Assembly: GCA_001940645.1 (NCBI GenBank)
Contig: MDVS01000024.1
Span: 1 to 64,000, forward strand
DNA: 64,000 nt
From: Candidatus Heimdallarchaeota archaeon LC_3
GTDB taxonomy: Archaea; Asgardarchaeota; Heimdallarchaeia; Hodarchaeales; LC-3
Reading direction: 5' to 3'
Position numbers and translations under genes: made by a program. Below are positions 27,323-34,469 of this stretch, piece after piece. Position 1 is the stretch's first letter. Each line of letters begins with the position of its first letter. The notes under the pieces are model-generated. The model saw only the letters and a list, made by a program, of their open reading frames with translations, had not been told where the DNA came from and ran no database searches.

Positions 27323-27642
27323 CCATTTACTAAAATTTCTGTTTTTTTTCCAAAATTTTTCTCAATTTCTTCAAAGGTCGTTGTAGTATCTTCAACAGTA
27401 TCATGTAATAATGCAGCTATTATTAGGTCTAGATCGGAATCTGGTTCATCAATAAGATTAATTGCTACACGAATTGGATGAATGAAATAGGGATCACCTG
27501 AAATTTTCCTTTCCTGTCCCTTATGCTTATTTTTTCCAAATTCTAAAGCAATTTCTAATAATTCGCTGTTATACCAGTGCTTTGTTTCACATTTTTTCAG
27601 AATTTCTTCATATTTTAGTTTTAAGTTAACGTTACTATACAA
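27319..27642 (-). CDS. MESH1/SpoT-like HD hydrolase, N-terminal part (frameshifted)
   Basis: N-terminal half of a small alarmone hydrolase-like protein. It carries HKGQERKISGDPYFIHPIRVA (first metal His and substrate loop) and the ALLHDTVEDT motif (HD and ED residues), both typical of the RelA/SpoT hydrolase domain. The frame stops at 27319-27321 directly after EILVNG. In family members this position continues as LVDGVTK. The neighbouring frame resumes with LTKSDSREK, so one base has been lost within GGTTGACAAAG (for example GGTTTG to GGTTG). The complete product would be about 200 aa, the size of MESH1-like ppGpp/NADPH hydrolases. Genuine mutation and sequencing or assembly error are both possible. 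Confidence 0.75.
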   Translation of the reverse strand: MYSNVNLKLKYEEILKKCETKHWYNSELLEIALEFGKNKHKGQERKISGDPYFIHPIRVAINLIDEPDSDLDLIIAALLHDTVEDTTTTFEEIEKNFGKKTEILVNG

Positions 27643-27731
27643 TTAGAGAATTTCCTTTGATTTTTAATCGGTTTGGTTTTTTTCTTATTCATTCTATTAA
27701 ATTGACTATATCATATAATAAAATTTTAGAC

Positions 27732-27747
27732 TTAACAATAGTAAAGT
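27732..27747 (+). promoter_or_regulatory. Operator-like palindrome, distal site
   Basis: CTTAACAATAGTAAAG is an imperfect copy of the palindrome found in front of sufB. It lies just downstream of a TATA-like CATATAATA (about 27712-27720), near the expected transcription start. It is about three helical turns from the second copy. Confidence 0.6.
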
Positions 27748-27762
27748 TTTTTAATGATAAAA

Positions 27763-27778
27763 CTTAACAATAGTTAAG
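27763..27778 (+). promoter_or_regulatory. Operator-like palindrome, proximal site
   Basis: CTTAACAATAGTTAAG is palindromic apart from one central base pair and matches the sites at 37395 and 38968. It lies about 20 bases before the likely start of the winged-helix gene. Position may be off by one base. Confidence 0.65.
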
Positions 27779-27800
27779 CTAACTTATGTTCGTGATAGTC

Positions 27801-28055
27801 ATGCAAACAGAAACAAATTTAACTAAAGTCGCAAAAATGGTTCTTAAAGGTTTAGAAAATGAAGATAAACCAATAAAACCTGAAGAATTAGTTCAGAAGC
27901 TGGGAATTAATCTCAGAAGTGTTAGGTACGGCTTAAAACTATTATTAGATGCAAATTTAATCGTTAGATCTCCTGATTTAATTGATTTACGTTCTTTTTA
28001 TTATAGTTTAGACGGTATTCAGTATAATAATACTGCTATAACAATTGAAGCTTAA
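27801..28055 (+). CDS. Small winged-helix regulator, paralog A
   Basis: About 84 aa comprising a single winged helix-turn-helix. The likely recognition helix lies in the segment INLRSVRYGLKLLLDANLI, and the wing runs through DLRSFYYSL. It aligns along its whole length with the protein at 39049 (shared LTK.A, RS.RYG..LL..A.LI, L.D.R...Y). I start it at the ATG at 27801 because that gives the same MQ..LTK beginning as the paralog; the frame opens at 27786. There are no cysteines, so it cannot hold an Fe-S cluster by itself. Two copies of the sufB palindrome precede it, suggesting autorepression. Confidence 0.75.
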   Translation: MQTETNLTKVAKMVLKGLENEDKPIKPEELVQKLGINLRSVRYGLKLLLDANLIVRSPDLIDLRSFYYSLDGIQYNNTAITIEA

Positions 28056-28234
28056 AAAATATAAATTTTAGGCTCCTAAAAGCTTCAATTCTCTTTTTTG
28101 CCTAGTAAATATTTCTATTACACAAATCACTTTATATTTTAATCCAATATCCCATTTAGATCTTTATATTCAAGATAATTTTTTTTCGTTCATAATAACA
28201 AATACTTATAAGACGAATCCTTCTTGATAAAATT

Positions 28235-28440
28235 AATCCAGATCTCTTTGGAGGTGTAAGTAGTAATGATTGTATTAAAAATTAATGTCGTTTTTTGGAA
28301 TCTTTCGTTGTTTGAAACTGCTAGTCACCTCAGTAAAGTTAATTAATAAATAGACTGCTTTACTCTGGCGTCTTGCTCTTTTGTAATTGACCGACTTCTC
28401 AGTCGTAACAGTCAATCCTATAGCTTACAGGAAGCTTGGG
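28235..28440 (+). ncRNA. Candidate structured RNA or regulatory leader
   Basis: This gene-free interval is richer in GC than other spacers and can fold extensively. ATTGAC (28386-28391) pairs with GTCAAT (28411-28416) around a perfect CGACT-TCTC-AGTCG hairpin. AGCTT-ACAGG-AAGCT forms a hairpin at 28422-28436. AGTAAAG (28332-28338) pairs with CTTTACT (28358-28364). GAGGTG (28251-28256) pairs with CACCTC (28326-28331). A TATA-like CTTATAA at 28205-28211 sits at the right distance upstream. GGAGGTG is also a perfect ribosome site for a 26-codon ORF (28266-28346), so a leader peptide or attenuator is an alternative. It does not look like SRP RNA, RNase P RNA or tRNA. Confidence 0.4.
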
Positions 28441-28493
28441 ATTTGCATACATAGCTATTTGGTACTATATTCGGTAGCACAGGTATTGAAATA

Positions 28494-28712
28494 ATGAAAA
28501 ATAACTATATTTGTAATAAAATTAATAAATCAGTTGTCAATGAAATAAATTGTAAGAAAATGAAAATTTATTCAACTGATATAACTGAATTTATTATTAA
28601 TAAAAAAATTGGTAAAGAACAAATGATTATTATTCCAGAAGATGATTCCATATTCGATTCTGATGATAATAAGACAAAAATGACAATATATGAAAGGATA
28701 ATTAGTATTTAA
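28494..28712 (+). CDS. Small uncharacterised protein upstream of RIO kinase gene
   Basis: 72 aa, Lys/Asn/Ile-rich at the N-terminus with an acidic segment (PEDDSIFDSDDNK) near the C-terminus. I do not recognise it. AGGTATTGAAATAATG provides a moderate ribosome site. A TATA-like TACTATATT about 28 bases upstream could be its own promoter. It lies between the candidate structured RNA and a second small ORF leading to the RIO kinase. Confidence 0.45.
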   Translation: MKNNYICNKINKSVVNEINCKKMKIYSTDITEFIINKKIGKEQMIIIPEDDSIFDSDDNKTKMTIYERIISI

Positions 28713-28734
28713 TGCAATCTTTGGAGGAAAAATT

Positions 28735-28878
28735 ATGAAAAATGGATTAAAAAAGGAATATAGAGCGTTAATAAAAATTAAAAACCAATTAAAAGTTATG
28801 ATCATCCCTAAATTTTCTATAGATTTTAATTTGCTGAGAAAAACAAAATTTAGTCAAAATAATTTATTTTTAAGGTGA
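28735..28878 (+). CDS. Very small basic protein upstream of RIO kinase gene
   Basis: 47 codons from an ATG preceded by a strong GGAGG at nine bases, which is the main support. The product is Lys/Leu/Ile-rich and basic (starts MKNGLKKEYRALIK). No family is recognised. Its stop lies within AAGGTGA, the ribosome site of the following RIO kinase gene, so the two are probably co-translated. It was too short for the ORF list. Confidence 0.45.
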   Translation: MKNGLKKEYRALIKIKNQLKVMIIPKFSIDFNLLRKTKFSQNNLFLR

Positions 28879-28887
28879 AACATCAAG

Positions 28888-29847
28888 TTGAACAAAATTA
28901 ATTTTAATCAAGAATACGATCAATTAAATAAAAAATATCGGGAAGAATCTAAATCTTCCAAATCGCAGGAATATAGTATAGAAATTGCAATAAATGATAT
29001 GTTAAAGACAAATTTAATATCTTCAAAACGAAATATCCTAACCCTTGGAGCTGGAAAAGAAGCTTTTGTTATACTAGCAGAAAAAAATGGCAAACCAGTT
29101 TGTGTTAAATCTTTCAGACCATATTCAAATACAAATGTTAAAAGGAAGAATGCGCAACACCATATTACGGAATTTGGTATGAGTTCCATTATGGCAAGAG
29201 ATGAATTCCAGAACTTAGAAATTTTGGATCATTTTGGCGTTAATGTCCCTAAACCTTTTGAGTATAATAATGGGTTGAGTTTTTCAATGAAACTATTATC
29301 TGACAGAGAATTAGAGTCATTTCAAGCTGCTCCTTTACTTAGAAATGTTCATTTGAAAAAAATGGGTTTTGATCCCGGAGATATTTTAGAAGACATTCTC
29401 GATCAGATTGAATTAATGTGGAATCGATGTAAATTCGTACATGGTGACTTAAGTGAATTTAATATCATTTTTTCTTACGAAAAACCGTATATTATTGACG
29501 TAAGCCAATCAAGGTTATATAATTTTAAAACTTTCACAACGACACCGGTTAGAATCAGAATCGATAGAGCGTTAAGCGTATTAGAACGTGATTTAGAAAA
29601 AATAATGTATCATTTTCAAAAAAAGTATCGGATCTATTTTAATAATGAAGAAATATATCAGAAGCTTATGAAAAATTTGCCTGAATTCGCAAAAAAGTTT
29701 TCATTATTAGAACAGAGAAATATGGTTAAAAAAAGAGTTGCAAGAACCTTTTTTATGGAACCTGAAGAAGTAAGTAGTAATTCAGGATTAGTTCCAAGAG
29801 CAAAACAAAGAAGAATTCATTCTAAGATCAATTTATGGGAAAATTAG
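28888..29847 (+). CDS. RIO-type serine/threonine kinase
   Basis: Atypical protein kinase or ATPase of the RIO family, involved in small-subunit ribosome maturation. The ATP-lysine region is GKEAFVILAEKNGKPVCVK (K74). FVHGDLSEFNIIF gives the catalytic Asp D187 and N192. YIIDVSQS supplies the metal Asp D204. The N-terminal 45 residues do not look like the winged helix of RIO2, and the catalytic loop is closest to RIO1, so RIO1-like is the best call. It starts at TTG with AAGGTGA upstream. The GNAT gene follows on the same strand. Confidence 0.85.
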   Translation: MNKINFNQEYDQLNKKYREESKSSKSQEYSIEIAINDMLKTNLISSKRNILTLGAGKEAFVILAEKNGKPVCVKSFRPYSNTNVKRKNAQHHITEFGMSSIMARDEFQNLEILDHFGVNVPKPFEYNNGLSFSMKLLSDRELESFQAAPLLRNVHLKKMGFDPGDILEDILDQIELMWNRCKFVHGDLSEFNIIFSYEKPYIIDVSQSRLYNFKTFTTTPVRIRIDRALSVLERDLEKIMYHFQKKYRIYFNNEEIYQKLMKNLPEFAKKFSLLEQRNMVKKRVARTFFMEPEEVSSNSGLVPRAKQRRIHSKINLWEN

Positions 29848-29900
29848 AATTCAATGAGTTAATATTTTTTTTGAAATTCTAAAGAAGTTAGCGTGAAAAT

Positions 29901-30344
29901 ATGATAAAACTAGTTGATCTAACTAAAAACAATTGGAAATTAGCAATAAAACTAGATGTGTATGATTCTCAAAAAAAATATATAGCTTCAAATATTTATT
30001 CAATAGCAGAATCAACGTTTCACAAAGGAACTATCTTAAAAGGAATTCAGAATGGTTCTGAGACGGTTGGGTTTGTTTTATGCTGGTTATCAACAGAGAA
30101 TAAAAATCTTAGTACTATTGTCCGGTTCATGATTGGAAAGGATTTTCAAGGAAAAGGATATGGAAAAATCGGATTAGAATTATTGATAAAGATGTTTAAA
30201 GAAGAATTTAACAGAAAATTAATTTCCTTATCAGTCATTCCTGAGAATAACTCAGCTCGTAAATTTTATGAAAAAATTGGATTTGAAAATACAAGTAAAA
30301 TGGTTGAAGGCGAATTGAAATACATCTACAAAATTAATTATTGA
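29901..30344 (+). CDS. GNAT family N-acetyltransferase
   Basis: 147 aa covering the full GNAT fold. The acetyl-CoA pyrophosphate loop is QGKGYGKIGLELL (motif A), preceded by the RFMIGKDF strand. Motif B is SVIPENNSARKFYEKIGFE. The spacing resembles spermidine/amino-acid acetyltransferases, but the acceptor is unknown. It lies 50 bases after the RIO kinase gene, probably in the same unit. Confidence 0.82.
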   Translation: MIKLVDLTKNNWKLAIKLDVYDSQKKYIASNIYSIAESTFHKGTILKGIQNGSETVGFVLCWLSTENKNLSTIVRFMIGKDFQGKGYGKIGLELLIKMFKEEFNRKLISLSVIPENNSARKFYEKIGFENTSKMVEGELKYIYKINY

Positions 30345-30359
30345 TTTTTTGAAATCTCC

Positions 30360-30968
30360 CTAAAAAAACATTATAATTCCTATTACAATAAATAATACTC
30401 CTGAAACCAACTTTATGAAGCTTTCGGGAATGATTTTCAAAATAATATCGCCTGTAATAATAGCTACAAGAGCTAACATGGTCATACCTAAAGTAGCTCC
30501 AAGAACTACTGCGATGAGATCAGTAACTTGAGTCGCTAGCGTTATAATGAAAATTTGTGATTTATCACCTAATTCCATCATGAAAATTAATAAAAAAGTT
30601 TGTACTAATACCGATCGAAATGTTGAGGAAAAAGTAAATCTTGATCTATTTAATTCATCATTTTCATTTTCATGTTTTTTGTCATTATACCAATCAATCA
30701 TTGCATAAATTCCTACAAATAAGAATAATGACGCTCCGATAAATCTAATAAATTCATTAGGAATTATTTCTTTAATTATGGTTCCTAAAATAACTGCTGC
30801 AAATGATACAAATAATATAGCGAAAAAAAATCCAGATAATATTGCTAATTTTTGATCTTTGTATTTTGTAGTAATTGATAATACAATTAATTGGGTTTTA
30901 TCTCCCATTTCAAGGATTAAAATACTAAAAAACGCAATAGAGAAAGTTTCAATAAACATAACTATCAT
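30360..30968 (-). CDS. GDT1/TMEM165 (UPF0016) family cation transporter
   Basis: Six-helix membrane protein of 202 aa formed by two inverted repeats, each with the signature E-x-G-D-K-[TS]: LEMGDKTQL near residue 20 and MELGDKSQI near 130. Family members exchange Ca2+ or Mn2+ for H+. An acidic/His-containing loop (KHENENDELN) separates the halves. Only four bases separate it from the upstream epimerase gene, so they form a pair. Confidence 0.88.
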   Translation of the reverse strand: MIVMFIETFSIAFFSILILEMGDKTQLIVLSITTKYKDQKLAILSGFFFAILFVSFAAVILGTIIKEIIPNEFIRFIGASLFLFVGIYAMIDWYNDKKHENENDELNRSRFTFSSTFRSVLVQTFLLIFMMELGDKSQIFIITLATQVTDLIAVVLGATLGMTMLALVAIITGDIILKIIPESFIKLVSGVLFIVIGIIMFF

Positions 30969-30972
30969 CTTC

Positions 30973-31917
30973 TCAATTATAAATTGAGAGAAGAGCTTCT
31001 TTTGTAGTATATTTAGGAGAAAATTTTAATTCTTCTCTTGCTTTTTTGTTTGATGCAGTAAATTGATAACGTACAAAATCTAAATATGATGGGGGAACAC
31101 TTGATATGTTCAAATCCCACATTAATTTTCCCATCAATCTCGAAATTTTTTCTGGAACTAAAATAGATTTACGAGGAATATATTTCCTTTGTTCCAAAAA
31201 TGAATCAGCAGTATTTGGTGTTATATTGAATACTCCTTTCTTCATTAGATTTACTGATTTAATTACAGCCTGTATAAAATCATTCTCATGAAGCCATTGA
31301 ATTTTTGTATTCCTTCCCTCGTAAATAAAAGGTAATATTCTCCACTTTAATATTTCAGTTACATAATTGTGTATATTTGGTCCTAATACTCCACTTAGTC
31401 GTAATATTGTTAAAATAAGATCAGAATGATTTTCCATAAAAGGAAGACAGATCTCTTCTTCAACTAATTTCTTACGAAATGCATAATAAAAATTAGGTTT
31501 AGCTTGTAACGTATCTGATTCTTTAAATTCAATTTTATTATTAATGTTTGCACCGTAAGCAAGAGTAGAAGATATATAAACTATATGATTAACTCCAGCA
31601 TTTAAAGCAGATTCAAATAATCTTTTAGTTCCTAATAGATCATTAACTAGTGTTCTTCTTCTTTGATGATCTTTTATAGGTGTTACAGTAAATGCAGAAT
31701 GAATAACTGTATTTATTTTTAATGATTTTAATACCTGGGACAATTTTTTGTCAGATGTATTATAATTCAAGAAGTTGGCATTTGAAGGTAACTCATACTT
31801 AGGCATTTTAATATCAATGCATGTGAGGGATGTAGTAGGCATATTTTGAACAATTAAGCTTCCTAAATTTCCTGAACTTCCTGTAATAGCGATATTCATT
31901 AATTTATTAGAAATCAT
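30973..31917 (-). CDS. NAD-dependent epimerase/dehydratase (extended SDR)
   Basis: 314 aa Rossmann enzyme acting on a nucleotide sugar or similar substrate. The cofactor loop is ITGSSGNLGS near the N-terminus. The catalytic Ser/Tyr/Lys set is in YISSTLAYG and YYAFRKK (Y-x3-K). The start may be the ATG at 31899 (MNIAITG), which is closer to the family N-terminus; neither has a clear ribosome site. It is transcribed with the GDT1-type transporter. Substrate is not predictable. Confidence 0.8.
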   Translation of the reverse strand: MISNKLMNIAITGSSGNLGSLIVQNMPTTSLTCIDIKMPKYELPSNANFLNYNTSDKKLSQVLKSLKINTVIHSAFTVTPIKDHQRRRTLVNDLLGTKRLFESALNAGVNHIVYISSTLAYGANINNKIEFKESDTLQAKPNFYYAFRKKLVEEEICLPFMENHSDLILTILRLSGVLGPNIHNYVTEILKWRILPFIYEGRNTKIQWLHENDFIQAVIKSVNLMKKGVFNITPNTADSFLEQRKYIPRKSILVPEKISRLMGKLMWDLNISSVPPSYLDFVRYQFTASNKKAREELKFSPKYTTKEALLSIYN

Positions 31918-31980
31918 TCTTAATAGAATTTTCTATATTTCTTTGATTAGGATTTTTAATGATGAGCAAAAAAATTATAT

Positions 31981-33219
31981 ATGGAAAAAACATGTATTAA
32001 AGAAAATTTTATGGATAAAAATCCTATTCGGACAATTTTTTTTCTTCATACATCTTTATTTTTAATAATTTTGTTTTTAGTAATATTTTACTTTCAGGGC
32101 GATTTACTTTCAACTATTTGGGCTACTTTTAAAAATGATTCATGGAAATTTATAAGAAATACCATTAAAATAGAAAATCCGCCATATCCATATCATTTAA
32201 TTACAACTAGCTTCCATTATTTCCCCTTATATGCTCTACTTTCTAATATATTTCAACCAAACTTATCATTAACAATCTCTGTGATCGTGATTCAATATAT
32301 CTTTTCACTTTTAACAGTAGTTTTAATTTTCATGATTTATAAAGAATTGTTTGGTGTAAATAATAAATATTTGATATTATTCATATGGATTATAGATACC
32401 ACAATCTTTAGTTTATTCTTTGTTTTAGCCACTGCTGAGATTTTATTCATTTTTTACCAAACACTAACCTTTTTTTTATTTATAAATAGAAAATATTTCT
32501 ATTCCTCTATTACACTCGGTATGACCTTAGCTTTGCGTTTTAATGGTTTTTTCTTTATTTTAGGATTTATTCTAATCATCTTTTATTCTTTAATGAAGAA
32601 AAAAAATGAAATTAACTTAAAAAATTGGACGAGACTAGTACTATTGGTTTTATATACTATTATTTCCGTTATAATTAGTCTTTTACCATTTATCTATAGT
32701 AATCTTGTTACCAATGATTTTTTTCTTCCTTTCAATAGTGAATTTATTGCCTATTCCACTTGGGAAACTTATTTAGTTGATAATCAAATAGTAATGATTC
32801 CTTTTACCTTTTGGAATAATTATACGTCGTGGGTTATAACAACTAATGTTTTTACAGAATATCTATTGTTTATTGCAGCTTTAATAACATTTATTATAGG
32901 TTTATGGTCAATTATCTACCTTTATCATTTTAGAAAAAACTTGGGTAAAGAAAAGATTCTTAGGATTGATTTCTTATTAATTTTAGGATTAATAAATTTT
33001 TTAGGGGTTAATACTGTTGTTAGTGGGAGAAATTTTTCTAGATTTCTCTCCTTTACTTTTCCAATTTTTCCAATTGTAATGTATTTCTTTTTCAAAAGTA
33101 ATTTTGATAATAAGAAGATTTTATTAATAGGTACTATATTTTTTGGACTAGCTTTATTATTAAATATTGTTTGGTGGATAAACATTGATTATTGCGATGC
33201 TTGTCAGCATAATTTTTGA
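31981..33219 (+). CDS. PIG-V-like multi-pass glycosyltransferase
   Basis: 412 aa with about ten membrane helices. SFHYFPLYALLS, the helix ending LATAEILFIFYQ and SSITLGMTLALRFNGFF resemble the PIG-V/GPI mannosyltransferase pattern (FPLYP, then SE.LF, then tR.nG). The lumenal loop with NDSWKFIRNT could supply the catalytic Asp. GT-C enzymes use polyprenyl-phosphate sugars to glycosylate lipids or proteins on the outside of the membrane. The similarity is at pattern level, so GT-C is a moderate call. It may be leaderless, because a TATA-like AAATTATAT sits just before the ATG. Confidence 0.5.
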   Translation: MEKTCIKENFMDKNPIRTIFFLHTSLFLIILFLVIFYFQGDLLSTIWATFKNDSWKFIRNTIKIENPPYPYHLITTSFHYFPLYALLSNIFQPNLSLTISVIVIQYIFSLLTVVLIFMIYKELFGVNNKYLILFIWIIDTTIFSLFFVLATAEILFIFYQTLTFFLFINRKYFYSSITLGMTLALRFNGFFFILGFILIIFYSLMKKKNEINLKNWTRLVLLVLYTIISVIISLLPFIYSNLVTNDFFLPFNSEFIAYSTWETYLVDNQIVMIPFTFWNNYTSWVITTNVFTEYLLFIAALITFIIGLWSIIYLYHFRKNLGKEKILRIDFLLILGLINFLGVNTVVSGRNFSRFLSFTFPIFPIVMYFFFKSNFDNKKILLIGTIFFGLALLLNIVWWINIDYCDACQHNF

Positions 33220-33376
33220 TTAAACACTCTCTTAACAAAAAATCAACAATTATTGGAAATATTACAAACTCAAAAAGCCTTTTTAAAGAATATCAAAATT
33301 CAAAATATAATTATTATTCAAATTTAAATTCAATAACTTACAATAATTTATTTCTATTCTTCTTTTGGTGTTTATA

Positions 33377-34462
33377 ATGAAAGAATTACGAATAACCCTT
33401 CCAGAAAAAAGAAGGGTATTAATGGATGAATTGATAACATCTCTTAATCCAGATCAAGATCCTATTATAACATTAAGAGAAGGATATATTACATGGACTA
33501 TGTTTATTAGATCAAATCAAACAAATCGTTTAATAGAAGAATTAAAAGGAAGAGGAATTGGATCAGTTTATGGACAAATTGCTTTATTACCCGTTGATTT
33601 ATTATTAAAACCAGAAGGTGAAGACTCATCACTTGAACAAAGCATGGGTGTAAATTTAGAAGAATTGGTATTTAATCTTACTGAAAATGGTGTTCTTTCT
33701 GGAACGTACATCGTATTATGTATTTTATCTGGATTGCTAGCAGCTTTTGGGTTAGTTACGAAATCAATTGTTATTTTGATTGGATCAATGATTGTTTCTC
33801 CTCTTTTAAGTCCTATTGTATTAACATCTGTTGGATTGATTACACCAGGCGCCTCACACTTGAGAAGAGGTGTTAATGCAGAAATCATTGGGCTTTTCTG
33901 TGTCATAGCAACAGGTTTTTTAGCAGGTTTATTTATTTTAGCACTAAATCAGTTTTTCGGCCCAGTTCCCGAATCAGGTTCATTTTCCAATATCATATCG
34001 ACATTAAAATTAGACACTGACATCAGTGAGATCTGTACTAATAATTTTGAAATCTCTAGTCGGACAAGATTGGATGTCGCAACTATTGGATTAGCTATTT
34101 TTAGTGGTCTAGCAGCTGGTGTTATAATATCTAAGGGTCAAAGCGTATCAGTTGTAGGTGTTGCAATAGCTGCATCGCTTGCTCCTCCTGCTGCAAATAT
34201 TGGAATTGTTCTTGCTACTGGGAATCTAGTTCTAGCTAGTATGGGATTGGGTTGGTTATTAGCTAACATTTTCCTAATCAATATTTGTATTTCAATCGTT
34301 TTATGGACTGTTGGAGTAGCAAGAGGTTCAGGTATTACTGGAAGAAGAAGATCTGCTGTAATAAAGACTAATATACTTTGGATTGGAATTTTTGCAATCT
34401 TCACAGTATTGCTGTTTCTTTTAATGAGCACTGGTCATCCATGCGATCCAATTGCAATTTAA
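33377..34462 (+). CDS. DUF389 (TIGR00341) membrane protein
   Basis: About 361 aa. Residues 1-90 form a soluble ferredoxin-like domain (starting MKELRITLPEKRR). The DUF389 membrane domain of about six helices follows, with the characteristic GSMIVSPLLSPI and GQSVSVVGVAIAASLAPPAANIGI. The function of the family is not established. I start at the ATG at 33377 because GGTG (33367-33370) then works as its ribosome site; the frame opens at 33365. Confidence 0.85.
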   Translation: MKELRITLPEKRRVLMDELITSLNPDQDPIITLREGYITWTMFIRSNQTNRLIEELKGRGIGSVYGQIALLPVDLLLKPEGEDSSLEQSMGVNLEELVFNLTENGVLSGTYIVLCILSGLLAAFGLVTKSIVILIGSMIVSPLLSPIVLTSVGLITPGASHLRRGVNAEIIGLFCVIATGFLAGLFILALNQFFGPVPESGSFSNIISTLKLDTDISEICTNNFEISSRTRLDVATIGLAIFSGLAAGVIISKGQSVSVVGVAIAASLAPPAANIGIVLATGNLVLASMGLGWLLANIFLINICISIVLWTVGVARGSGITGRRRSAVIKTNILWIGIFAIFTVLLFLLMSTGHPCDPIAI

Positions 34463-34469
34463 ACTATAT

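Noticed and set aside
28235..28440. SRP (7S) RNA or RNase P RNA
   Set aside because: The conserved SRP helix 8 loops and the RNase P conserved regions are not visible; kept only as a candidate structured RNA.
31109..31118. GTTCAAATCCC resembling a tRNA T-arm
   Set aside because: It lies within the coding frame of the epimerase gene, and no acceptor or anticodon stem can be built around it.
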